Shown here in pieces: positions 55,105 to 63,744 of a stretch of DNA of 64,000 bases. Every line of letters starts with the position of its first letter. The first letter of the stretch is position 1. This DNA is from Romanomermis culicivorax. Lineage: Eukaryota > Nematoda > Enoplea > Mermithida > Mermithidae. A model generated the notes under the pieces. It had not been told where the DNA came from. It made no database searches and was given only the letters and a program-made list of their open reading frames with translations. A program made the translations under genes and the position numbers. The DNA is taken from assembly GCA_963922205.1 (NCBI GenBank), contig CAWUHX010000238.1, positions 372,001-436,000 on the forward strand. Direction: 5' to 3'.

Positions 55105-55110
55105 TATAAA
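55105..55110 (+). promoter_or_regulatory. TATA box upstream of the first membrane protein gene
   Basis: TATAAA lies 26 bases before the ATG at 55136. Close to the start codon, so assignment is tentative. Confidence 0.3.
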
Positions 55111-55135
55111 CATCTACTGATAAGTTGCTTCTATT

Positions 55136-55663
55136 ATGGATAACTCGCGCACTGTTGAGGAAATGGAGTTTGATACAACAACCGAAAGGGTATATAATGC
55201 ATTAAATGGTATGCCCCCACGTCCGCCTCCGCAATGTCTTTTAATCGGAATGTTTGACAACAAGACATATGGAAAAATAGCATCCAGTATATGTTTTATG
55301 CTGTTCCTCGGAGGATTCTTCTGGTCAATTCTACATGACACCAGGGCACCCGCTTTAACAAGCAATTTCTCTATTCAGAAGGAAAAATCATTCATTTTGA
55401 TGCAAATAAAGAATGATGAAATTGCAATGTATTCAGTCAATGCCAGTAGTAGACAGAATGTTGCACACTTTATTGAAAAATACTTATTATGTCCTCTACA
55501 TGAAATGCATGAATATTGGCCCCTATGTCAGAAATCAGTACCATTAAATGCTGACATACGTGCATGCTGCGATGAAGATGGTCAATTCAAGAGCCTAAAT
55601 TTAGCAACAATTGAGCTGAATAAACAAACTATAAATTCCTTTCTCAAACTCTTGAAAGAATAA
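55136..55663 (+). CDS. Polinton membrane protein with cysteine-pair (CC) module, unknown function
   Basis: 175 residues. An acidic N-terminal tail with a PPRPPPQ proline stretch (about residues 26-33) is followed by one hydrophobic segment (ICFMLFLGGFFWSIL, about 52-66), suggesting a type II membrane anchor. The outer part carries FIEKYLLC ... LCQKSVPLNADIRACCDEDG. The same layout (C, C, P-x-N, ACCD) appears in the protein at 56.26 kb, so the two are paralogues. I do not recognise a known family. A virion-membrane or host-surface role is possible but purely inferential. No break is seen. Confidence 0.6.
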   Translation: MDNSRTVEEMEFDTTTERVYNALNGMPPRPPPQCLLIGMFDNKTYGKIASSICFMLFLGGFFWSILHDTRAPALTSNFSIQKEKSFILMQIKNDEIAMYSVNASSRQNVAHFIEKYLLCPLHEMHEYWPLCQKSVPLNADIRACCDEDGQFKSLNLATIELNKQTINSFLKLLKE

Positions 55664-55717
55664 TCTGCCAGCTCTTATTCACTCATCAGTACTTGTAGAC
55701 AAGCAGTCCTATTTCCA

Positions 55718-56170
55718 ATGTCTCCAGCATCATTTGAATTATTTTTAATACGACTTATGGCAAAAATTAGAGGTAATATAATGTGCACCTATTTATAATT
55801 AAATATGTTGTATATGTAATTTTAAGGAGTACCCATCATTAAGCGCATGCAAGCTCAATATGCTGATGTTTTATGGTCAAGATTCAGCCAAAATCGGAAA
55901 GAAAATTACAAGTTAAAGGCTGTACAATATAATGAATTTCATCAAATTAAACGAAGGAAAAATAAAATTACTGGATTTTGGTTCTTCACCTTGGAGCTCT
56001 TTGGAGAACTAAGAAAAAGATGCATAGATGTGCAGTATACCGATGACCTGTTTGCCGGGTTGAGCCAAGAAGACAAGTTCTACTTCATGTTGATCAATCA
56101 AAGCAGTGTATATGATAGAAATGTTTTCTATTTATCCATACTACAAAATGAAATTTCCAGTTTTTCGTGA
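55718..56170 (+). CDS. Polinton protein of unknown function, two exons
   Basis: Exon 1 (55718-55772) starts MSPASFELFLIRLMAKIRG and ends G|GTAATA in phase 1. Exon 2 starts at 55827 after TTTTAAG and reads through in phase to 56170, giving about 132 residues after a 54-base intron. It is basic and aromatic-rich (FWFFTLELFGELRKR), with no signal, membrane segment or catalytic motif. The ATG at 55847 is a possible alternative start without splicing. It lies between the two CC-module proteins. Confidence 0.5.
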
Positions 56171-56181
56171 ACCATTTATTG

Positions 56182-56189
56182 TATATAAG
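56182..56189 (+). promoter_or_regulatory. TATA box upstream of the second membrane protein gene
   Basis: TATATAAG lies about 68 bases before the ATG at 56257. Confidence 0.35.
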
Positions 56190-56256
56190 CAATGTGCATG
56201 TTATAATATTCAGTTTTGTGTTTGTATTTTGGTGGTGAACAGTTGTTTCTCAGGTG

Positions 56257-56982
56257 ATGGCTTATAATAAAACAATGTGTTTCACTTTTCTTGCAGCTGT
56301 GATATTAGCTGTCTGCTCAAGCCTCAAAAGTGCAGATGATCTTTCTTACAGTCATCTCATTCTGATGAGGTCCTATGGATCTGCTCCTGGAGTAGATTTT
56401 TACAACATAACCCTGGCTGCACAAGTATCTTTCCGAAATTTCCTATTGAGAGCATTGGCTTGCAACAAAACGGGCAGTTTATTTGATCCTGATTCTGAAA
56501 GATGTTCAACAAAAATACCCCACAATGGCAATCTCTATGCCTGCTGTGACATGAGCAATAATTTTGATAGTATTAGGGCACCTACATTCAACATTAGCAG
56601 ATGTATGGTACCCTCGTTACCCAATGTACTCAATACAAAAATTGACAGTGTTGATCTCGAGGATGACAAGAATATAAAGAATCGTCAACTTGTAATCATA
56701 AATTACAAAAGTTTCACAGGAGCTGGTTTTATTACTTCATATAACAAACATGAGGCGGTACATTTAAGAAACTTTCTTAGAAATGCCATATAGTGTAGGC
56801 CCGGACAAGGACAGTTTACAAATACACAATATTGTCCAACTTTGATTGGAGATCATCAAACACATGTGTGTTGTACGTGGGAAACTTTACAGAGTGTAAT
56901 GTTAAATGGTTTGAATCTGTATGATAACAATGAAATATCAGTTCTGATGGATGCACTCTATGATAGACGACCCCCAGCTTGA
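56257..56982 (+). pseudogene. Polinton secreted/membrane protein with two CC modules, interrupted by in-frame TAG
   Basis: A hydrophobic leader (CFTFLAAVILAVCSSL) looks like a signal peptide or anchor. Module 1 runs from RNFLLRALAC to NLYACCDMSNNFDS, with predicted N-glycosylation sites nearby (NIT, NKT, NIS). The frame stops at TAG (56791-56793), then stays open for 62 more codons to TGA (56980-56982). That extension starts with a cysteine and contains HVCCTWETL, a second CC module. The residues before the TAG (RNFLRNAI) copy those before the first cysteine of module 1. So the TAG sits inside a duplicated module, at a sense position. It is either a nonsense mutation or readthrough. The protein is a paralogue of the one at 55.14 kb. 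Function unknown. Confidence 0.6.
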
Positions 56983-56986
56983 AATG

Positions 56987-56998
56987 TATATATATATA
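56987..56998 (+). promoter_or_regulatory. TATA tract upstream of the ATGA-linked gene chain
   Basis: A 12-base alternating TATATATATATA lies 55 bases before the ATG at 57053. It is the only TATA-like site before the four genes chained by ATGA overlaps. Confidence 0.45.
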
Positions 56999-57052
56999 CC
57001 TGTTGCTATCTGAAATGTCTCATTATTCATTTTGAATTTCTAATAGAATGCC

Positions 57053-57400
57053 ATGTCAAAGTTGCTGCGAAAGTACATTCACCATCTACATGTCTTAAAT
57101 TGCTGCAGTAATCATACGAAACAAAGAAGTGCACTATTAAAAACTTTGCCAGATGAATTTGTGCATTGTTTATGTGAAATTTGTCACAACCTGCTGAAAG
57201 GAAATATTCCTATAAGTACCCTAAAGAAGAAAAAGCTTGCTAAATATAGCAAGATTATAAGACATTTAGCATCAAAGCAAAAGATCAACTTGAGAGTAAA
57301 AAAGCAGCAAATTATACAAAGTGCTGGATTTTTACCTATACTTCTATCCTCTCTGCTAGCACTAGCTACTGAAATTTTACCCAAAGTTATCAAAACATGA
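57053..57400 (+). CDS. Small conserved Polinton protein (basic, hydrophobic C-terminus)
   Basis: 115 residues. The layout is one I know from many Polintons: a basic N-terminal helix; LPDEFVHCLCEICHNLLKGN; then KKKKLAKYSKIIRHLASK with KKQQIIQSAGF; then a hydrophobic end (LPILLSSLLALATEILP). Its role is not established; a structural or DNA-binding core protein is often supposed. The stop overlaps the next start as ATGA (57397-57400). No lesion. Confidence 0.7.
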   Translation: MSKLLRKYIHHLHVLNCCSNHTKQRSALLKTLPDEFVHCLCEICHNLLKGNIPISTLKKKKLAKYSKIIRHLASKQKINLRVKKQQIIQSAGFLPILLSSLLALATEILPKVIKT

Positions 57401-58167
57401 AATACACTAGTAAAATGGTTCTTGTTCCACAAGACATGTTTGACAAGAAAAGTGACCAAAATTCTGATAACGGTCTGAGAAAGCAAATGTCTGATTTCAA
57501 AATGGAGCTTGAGCGCATATTGAAGAATAATGATATGTCTGCAGAACTTCAATATAAGCTATATGGACAACTATTCCACAGATACTTGAAGCTCGATGAA
57601 GAGAGTAAAAAGCCGATTGAGGTTAAATTAAAAGATGGTAAGCTGAATGATGTATATCAACAATCGGTAGACATTGATAACCTACATAAGAAACAAATGA
57701 AAAATGAAGAACAATCATCTACACCTAATCAGAGAGGGCTAAAAAATGAACAGCAATCTTCAGATGATGGTAGAGATTGGTTGAGAGGCTTACCTAGAGC
57801 TAAAGTCAAGCAAGCCGAAATGCTTCTAGAAGTGCTCAATAAAAGTGATTTTGATGTAAACAAGCAAAGTGAAGTTATTTTAAATGGTGTTAGAGTACCC
57901 AACAGCAATATCATAGATTTATTACATGATTTTATAAGAGACAGACCTACAGCTCCACCTCCAGAAGGTTATCAAGAGTTTGCGCAACATTTGGTAAAGC
58001 TTAATGTACCCAAAGCCTATATTGGAAATCCAAATCGCTTAAAGCTCATTAATCACTATAAAACTGACGAGACAATCAACAATTCTCCATTTCATAATGT
58101 TGATGTTAAAAAGCGATTAAGTTTTTCTAATGATAAAATCTGGGAAAAAGAAAAAGTTGAAGTATGA
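57397..58167 (+). CDS. Conserved Polinton protein of unknown function (charged, helical)
   Basis: 256 residues, no signal or membrane segment. It begins with KMVLVPQDMF, followed by helices around MELERILKNN and KLYGQLFHRYLKL, a pattern repeatedly seen next to the integrase in Polintons. A charged, Gln/Ser-rich linker (about 95-130) leads to a C-terminal domain with VILNGVRVPNSNIIDLLHDF. That last block resembles a short motif found in many mobile-element proteins. Starts in ATGA overlap with the upstream gene and ends in ATGA overlap with the integrase (58164-58167). Function unknown. Confidence 0.65.
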   Translation: MKYTSKMVLVPQDMFDKKSDQNSDNGLRKQMSDFKMELERILKNNDMSAELQYKLYGQLFHRYLKLDEESKKPIEVKLKDGKLNDVYQQSVDIDNLHKKQMKNEEQSSTPNQRGLKNEQQSSDDGRDWLRGLPRAKVKQAEMLLEVLNKSDFDVNKQSEVILNGVRVPNSNIIDLLHDFIRDRPTAPPPEGYQEFAQHLVKLNVPKAYIGNPNRLKLINHYKTDETINNSPFHNVDVKKRLSFSNDKIWEKEKVEV

Positions 58168-59243
58168 AGAATTCTAAAGAAGCGGTCCTGAAAACATTGT
58201 ATACAGACATAGGGGCTTCTGGATCTTACGGTGGTGTTCGCAAGCTGTACAAGCATGCAAAGCAGTATGACAGAAGTATAACTCTAAATGATGTGAAGAA
58301 TTGGCTAGAAAAACAGGATCCTTACACATTACATAAGCAGGCCTATAAAAAGTTTAAATGTAATAGAATTTACGTCAGTGGTATTGATGCTCAATGGGAG
58401 GCTGACTTGGTCGATATGCAAGCATATAGCGAGTACAACAAGGGACAAAAGTATATGATATGCTGTATTGATGTTTTTAGCAAATTTGCGTGGGTAAGAC
58501 CACTAAGAAATAAAGGTGCCTTATCTGTATGTACAGCTTTTAAAGACATTATATCAAGCAGAAGGAAGCCTTGGTGTATTCGCACAGATAAGGGCAAAGA
58601 GTTTGTCAATTACAAATTTCAAAAGCTCTTAAACTTAGAGGGGATACAGTTTTTTACTTCTCAAAATGAGGATGTGAAATGTTCAATAGTGGAACGGTTC
58701 AATCGTACCTTAAAATCAAAAATGTGGAGATACTTCACTGACAGAAAGACATTCAAATGGATAGATATACTTCAACAACTGGTTGGAGCATACAACAATT
58801 CTACTCATCGTTCATTTGGTGAAAAGCCTGTGAATGTCACTTATGAAAACGAATCAGAAATTAGAAATCGCCTGTACCCAAGAAAGAGCTCGCAACATCC
58901 GACTCTACAAATAAATGACTATGTACGAATTCCTAAATTTTGTCAGCACTTTGATAAAGGTTATCTACCACAGTGGACAGAAGAAATTTTTTGTGTATAT
59001 AAAGTATTGAATCCTACTACTGAGCCATTATATAAAATCAAAGATCTACAAGGAAAAGAAATACAGGGTACATTTTATGCAAAAGAATTGCAAAGAGTTA
59101 TCTTTGATAACACAAAAACCTTCAAAATTGAAAAAGTTTTAAAACGAAAAAGGCTCATTGATGGATCTGTGAAGCTTTTTGTCAAATGGAGTGGTTACCC
59201 TGATAAGTTCAATGAATGGATTAATGAAAACGACTTGAAATGA
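58164..59243 (+). CDS. Polinton RVE-family integrase with C-terminal chromodomain
   Basis: Inserts the element's linear DNA into the host genome. 359 residues. The retroviral-type DD35E triad is intact: D81 (EADLVDM), D142 (RTDKGKEF) and E177 (SIVERFNRT), with exactly 35 residues between the last two. Residues about 316-359 form a chromodomain (FKIEKVLKRKR, then LFVKWSGYPDKFNEWINEND), which could target histone-marked chromatin. Length is typical for Polinton integrases. No break. ATGA overlaps link it to the genes on both sides (58164-58167 and 59240-59243), suggesting co-translation from one transcript. Confidence 0.95.
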   Translation: MKNSKEAVLKTLYTDIGASGSYGGVRKLYKHAKQYDRSITLNDVKNWLEKQDPYTLHKQAYKKFKCNRIYVSGIDAQWEADLVDMQAYSEYNKGQKYMICCIDVFSKFAWVRPLRNKGALSVCTAFKDIISSRRKPWCIRTDKGKEFVNYKFQKLLNLEGIQFFTSQNEDVKCSIVERFNRTLKSKMWRYFTDRKTFKWIDILQQLVGAYNNSTHRSFGEKPVNVTYENESEIRNRLYPRKSSQHPTLQINDYVRIPKFCQHFDKGYLPQWTEEIFCVYKVLNPTTEPLYKIKDLQGKEIQGTFYAKELQRVIFDNTKTFKIEKVLKRKRLIDGSVKLFVKWSGYPDKFNEWINENDLK

Positions 59244-59860
59244 ACTCGTACGAGCTTGTTCAACTAATTCAGAGAGATGCATCTCTGAAGAAGGTTTTCC
59301 ATGGTGTATTTGCTAGAGATCAGCTAAATTGGACAATAACTAGATATCCAGCAGCTATTATCACAAATACAGATACATCAAATGAACCAGGGCAGCATTG
59401 GATCGCAATGCACTTTGATCAGAATGGACACGTTGATTATTTTGACTCTTATGGTATGTACCAGTATATACAAGAATATATTGATTTCATGAATCGAAAT
59501 AGTAAAGTGCAAAATTATAACTCTGTGCGCTTGCAGGATTGGGATAGTTCAGTTTGTGGTGTTAATTGCTTGTACTTTTTATATCACCGGGTTCATAGAA
59601 TGAAACTTCCGTTTATATTGAAATACTTTCATCCAGAAGAATCAAGTTTTAATGATAAACTAGTTTGCAGTTTTTTGTACAAATACTTTAAGTTTTATCA
59701 TCGTATATGTTGTAAAACCGTCAGAGTTGTACATCTTTGCATTACTTCAAAAATAAAAATGGTATATAAATGCTTACATTCTTCACTTGACTCATTAATA
59801 AGTTTGCAGTGTAGATCAGAAGATGACACAATTTTATGTTACTCTACCAAGCAATACTGA
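59240..59860 (+). CDS. Polinton cysteine protease (adenovirus-type, C5/ULP1-like)
   Basis: Maturation protease expected to cleave capsid and VI-like proteins. The catalytic signature is visible: His53 in GQHWIAMHF, acidic residue at 69 (DYFDSYG), Gln99 (RLQDWDS) and nucleophile Cys106 in DSSVCGVNCLYFL. Length to about residue 155 fits the family. The remaining tail to 59860 is hydrophobic and cysteine-rich (RICCKTVRVVHLC) and overlaps the minor capsid start by 38 bases, so the tail could be read through a lost stop or be lineage-specific. Starts in ATGA overlap with the integrase. Confidence 0.9.
   Translation: MNSYELVQLIQRDASLKKVFHGVFARDQLNWTITRYPAAIITNTDTSNEPGQHWIAMHFDQNGHVDYFDSYGMYQYIQEYIDFMNRNSKVQNYNSVRLQDWDSSVCGVNCLYFLYHRVHRMKLPFILKYFHPEESSFNDKLVCSFLYKYFKFYHRICCKTVRVVHLCITSKIKMVYKCLHSSLDSLISLQCRSEDDTILCYSTKQY
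59763..59770 (+). promoter_or_regulatory. TATA box for the minor capsid gene
   Basis: TATATAAA lies 53 bases before the ATG at 59823, within the protease tail. Confidence 0.45.
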
Positions 59861-60637
59861 GGCGGGTGATTCAGCATCAAATTTCAGGGTTACTTTACCA
59901 CAGGGGCTGAAATTATCAGGTCATTGGGAAGTTGGCTTAGCAGAAATTATCTATCCTGTAAGTTGGTATATTCTTGGCAGTGAAAATGATGCAAATGTAG
60001 TCAATATAGAGTTGCAGAATACTGAAATCCGTGTGACTATTCCACCAGGAAACTATGAAACAATCTATCATCTAACAAATGCACTAAACAAAGCTGTTGT
60101 TTTCGAAAAAAACGACCTGAATATCGAGATTTGTATTGTTTGTTTGAATATGATGACAAACAGAGACGAATCAAAGTAACTTCAGATTACTGGAATGTAT
60201 CTGTTATTACTCTATCTAGAAGACTGATGGATCTATTAGGTTTTGATGATAGAATAATTTTCAACAAATATCTGGTTGGAGGAGAGGAATATACAACAAT
60301 ATATGATCGTAGAGCTTCCCGACTCGGCAGATTCAAGCCAGATCTATCTGCTCATTTTGAAACCTTTTATGTTTACTGTAACATTGTTGAAAACCAAATT
60401 GTTGGAAACACAATGGCTCCATTATTACGCATCATAGATGTGCACGGAAAGCATGGCAGTGTTATAAATAGAACATATGACAATCCTCATTACATACCTG
60501 TACTCCTCAAAGATGTTAGTCATATTGAAATCAATATAAGGACAGATACAGGAGAATTCTTATCATTTGAATTTGGTAAAGTTGTGAAGAAAGTTGTGAA
60601 GCTGCACTTTCGAAAAAGCTCTTACATATTCCATTAG
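59823..60637 (+). CDS. Polinton minor capsid (penton-like) protein with a frame change at A AAA AAC
   Basis: Single jelly-roll vertex protein of the capsid. The first frame (59823 to about 60112) has the familiar start FYVTLPSNTEAGDSASNFRV, then SGHWEVGLAEIIYP, which marks Polinton minor capsids. The second frame (-1) continues to the TAG at 60635-60637 with KVTSDYWNVSVITLSRRLMD and later strands, giving about 270 residues in total. The switch lies at 60107-60113, which reads A AAA AAC with the first frame aligned exactly as in a -1 slippery heptamer. The next -1 codon (60113) opens the downstream frame without a stop. It may be programmed frameshifting or an A-run indel. Confidence 0.88.
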
Positions 60638-60638
60638 A

Positions 60639-61085
60639 ATGCATTCAGTATATCTACCAGAAAGTACTGCATACTGGCTGTCATTTTATGAAAGTTCATT
60701 GGGAAGTCAACAACAGTATCAGCTAGGAGGTGAATTACCTGCTTTCCGAGCTTATGCCCCCTATCACAGAGGTGCGGGATTAGGTAGTTTCTTCAAAAGT
60801 CGGTTCAGAATGGCTATGCCCTTACTAAAGTCAGCAGGGAAGCAAGCATCGACAACTGGATCGAGAATAGCTGCAGATCTGGCTGATGGTAGACCCTTAT
60901 CAGACAGCATGAGAGAACATGGTCAAAAAGCACGGAGTAACTTACTACATCAAGCTGCAGATAAAATTGTACAAAAGGGTAGTGGCTTAGGGTGTACTCC
61001 AAAGCAGAAAACATACAAAAGGAAGAGGATGCATTCTCTTACTCTAGTTCATAAAAAGAAAAGCTTGCGTAAGGTGGTTGGTTAG
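60639..61085 (+). CDS. Polinton protein VI-like minor virion protein
   Basis: 148 residues, starting 2 bases after the minor capsid stop. It has a Gly-rich stretch with RGAGLGSFFKSRFRMAMPLL, an amphipathic helix, then a small-residue helix and a basic end with KGSGLG and KTYKRKRMHSLT. The G-x-G/hydrophobic-helix/basic-tail design is that of adenovirus protein VI-like and related Polinton proteins, thought to bind capsid interior, DNA or membranes and to be a protease substrate. Assignment is by layout, position and length, not by a firm motif. No lesion. Confidence 0.65.
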   Translation: MHSVYLPESTAYWLSFYESSLGSQQQYQLGGELPAFRAYAPYHRGAGLGSFFKSRFRMAMPLLKSAGKQASTTGSRIAADLADGRPLSDSMREHGQKARSNLLHQAADKIVQKGSGLGCTPKQKTYKRKRMHSLTLVHKKKSLRKVVG

Positions 61086-61108
61086 AGAGATATTTTTACC
61101 AAGTGAAT

Positions 61109-62498
61109 ATGAGCAAACTATTAGATGAAGGCTCACTACCAACTACAAAAAGTGAGCTTGACTTGTTCACAGTACCACCAACACAAGTGGCTATAAAAAG
61201 ATCATTCTGGTTGGGAGTGCAACTCCAAAATCCATGTACTAATGAAGGACCATATGAATTCAAACTGTCCCCGTATTTGTACATGTTGGATTTATCAAAG
61301 AATTATGTATACTTTGTGTTAGGCATAACAAAACCCGATGGCAGCGACTGTAAAGTCACCCAAAATGCTGATACTAATTCATATGATGGAGATTTAGTTT
61401 TACCAGTTAATCTGATAGGAAAGACATTCTTTTGCCAAATCAAAGTGTTTCTCAATGGAAAATTATCATCTGACAGGTAAATTTGTTTTTCATTTTGTAG
61501 TTGTGTTATGCATTGATTTTTTTAATTTTAGTGGCGATAAATATGCTTATAGGGCATTGATGGAGACAGAACTAAACTTCAGTACTGATGCAAAGTGTAG
61601 CCAACTGCAAGCCCGCATGTACTATACAGATAAAGATTCTGAAAACAACCTGGATGGTATGGCAACACGAATGCACATCTTCAAAAACAGTGCATGGGTT
61701 GAAGTTATGGCACCACTCCATGTTGACTTGTTTATGCAAGATCGGTTTTTAATTAATCAATGTGAATTGCGTGTTGAGCTTCACCGCAACAGTGATACAT
61801 TTTGCATTATCGACAATGGAAATGAAATTACCACTCCTAAATATCAAATACAAGTTAAGCAGATGTCCCTCTTTGTGCGTAAAGTAGAAGTATTTGAAAG
61901 CATCATCATGGCGATTGAATCAATGCTTCAGAAAACAAGCGTAAAGTATCCCATTAGAAGAACCCAAATAGCCAGCTTGTTAATTACAGAGAATAGACGC
62001 TCAACACCTCTAAACTCTCTATGTAATGGTATTTTACCCAGACGATTAGTTATCAGCCTAGTTTTGGCTGAAGCTGTAAGGGGTACTTACAAAACTAATC
62101 CATTCAGTTTTCAAGATTTTGGTTTATCAGAAATCAAAATTACTTGTGGTACTACAGTAGTTCCATCTGTTCCATACAAATTGGATTTTGAACAAAATAG
62201 CTTCGTGAAAGCCTACACACAGATGTTTGAAGGCCTGAACATTGCCGGGGATAACAAAGGAAACATGATTAGTATGAATCATTTCAGAAATGGGTCTAGC
62301 TTCTTTGTTTTTGAGCTAGGAATTGATGGTTCAGACTCATCCACATGGGAATTGGTGCATGAAGGAACAACAACTCTAGAAATGTTATTTGGTAGAAATT
62401 TACCTGCTGGTGGAATTGAATGTATTGTATATGCAGAGTTTGATTCTCTATTGATGATTGATCATACTCGTCAAGCTTATATGGATTACACAGTTTGA
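61109..62498 (+). CDS. Polinton major capsid protein (double jelly-roll), two exons
   Basis: Hexon-like building block of an icosahedral capsid. Exon 1 (61109-61476) has SELDLFTVPPTQVAIKRSFW, the recognised Polinton major-capsid opening. It is followed by PYEFKLSPYLYMLDLSKNYV and ends AG|GTAAAT in phase 2. Exon 2 (61532-62498) continues in phase with RALMETELNFS, SAWVEVMAPLHVDLF, the LLITENRRS block and IECIVYAEFDSLLMID near the end. Total about 444 residues, usual for the family. A second acceptor-like TAG lies at 61500, upstream of the one used. No internal stop, so this gene appears intact. It is the last plus-strand gene. Confidence 0.93.
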
Positions 62499-62530
62499 TA
62501 AATGTCATTTGTATGTTGTTTTGATTGATA

Positions 62531-62565
62531 AATAAAATCAATGTTGTGTCATTCTCATCTTTATT
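62531..62565. terminator. Back-to-back polyadenylation signals
   Basis: AATAAA on plus at 62531-62536 lies 33 bases after the major capsid stop. AATAAA on minus (TTTATT at 62560-62565) lies just past the minus gene stop at 62573. The two transcription units converge here. Confidence 0.7.
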
Positions 62566-62572
62566 AGGATAT

Positions 62573-63376
62573 TTAGACAATATCAACACATACAATATTA
62601 GAAACAATATCATCCATCATCTTTGCTGTTTCACATTCTGGTTCTTTGATACATTGAAAAACAATGTCACTTATGCATTTTTGGTCGATACTTGTACGGA
62701 GGAAAATTTCATCGAAAACCTTGGCAAAGTCGTCGCTGTAATCTTCACAATCCGCATACTTCTTTGTACACATTTTCTTGAAAGCTTGTTTCACTTCTAG
62801 AGAATCTTTGCTCAATGAAGAGAAGACATCACTCAGTTTGTCTAGTAAATTGTGCTCCTCAAAAACATTGAAACATGTATGATATGGCTGCACAAATCCA
62901 TGGTTATTAAAGCAGCCAAATCATGGATAGATATCGCTGACTCTTCGTCTGGCAACTAGTGCTGAACACATGAGGAATAGCTGCTGAATTTTGATCAATT
63001 TCTTCAAGTGTGTCTTTTCATCCATAGTTTCATTGCCTCGGCTTTGATTTCCATTTCCGTACACTTTCCAAATGGCATCCATGACATAATCAATTTGTTT
63101 TGCAACTGAAGTCCAAGCCTCAAATTGCTCAAATGCAATCGTAAATGACTTTTTAGTATATGTATTGTCAAAAACTAAAATATTATGAGGCGGCGCTGTA
63201 TTGGCGTTTTGTTTCATTCGCACAGTCAAATTATAACCCAAATCATACTCGGTCTGCCTTCCACTTTTGGCTTTAGAAAGTAAATCCTCCGAGACTTGCA
63301 CAAGCTTTTTATATTGCGGGATGATCAAATTCATACCATTTTTTGTGGCATGACTTGATTGTTCTCGATAAAGCAT
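62573..63376 (-). pseudogene. Polinton minus-strand gene of unknown function, interrupted by in-frame TGA
   Basis: The only minus-strand gene in the element. The frame opens at ATG 63376 and would be 267 residues, but TGA at 62921-62923 divides it into 151 and 115 codons in one and the same frame. It is soluble-looking and charged. The N-terminal part has YNLTVRMKQNANTAPPHNIL and FEAWTSVAKQIDYVMDAIWK. The C-terminal part has VFSSLSKDSLEVKQAFKKMC and several cysteines. No signal, membrane segment or catalytic motif was recognised. Its position, opposite to the late genes and next to the right end, suggests separate control, perhaps early expression. Function unknown. Confidence 0.6.
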
Positions 63377-63744
63377 CTCCTAAAGTCAGAGTTGACATAG
63401 TTTTTGTGAGCCGATATCAACAAATAAATATCAGAGCCGAGACACAACTGCATTTTGAAAAAAGGAGGAGTATGAATGAAAAAAATCTTTGTTGACGAGA
63501 CTTGTACACTGTAAGATAATCAGTATGTTGATATTTTATCATGAAAAATTGGCAACACTTGCGAATCATAATTTACATTCATTACTGTAAGTTTCTGATC
63601 CAAGCAAAATTGTTATTTTTGTACCATTCCCTTCCAAAATGCATCAAGTTTGAAAATATGAACCAGTTTTTCAGTACGATGGAAAAAGCTGCATCATTAC
63701 TTTGTTTCAAATAACCAGTTGCATATTAAGAGAGTTTGGAAGGG
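63377..63744. other. Polinton intergenic region, promoter side of the minus gene
   Basis: No ORF was seen. An A/T-rich AAATAAATA at about 63423-63431 could serve as a TATA-like element for the minus-strand gene about 50 bases downstream of it. Nothing else was identified. Confidence 0.3.
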
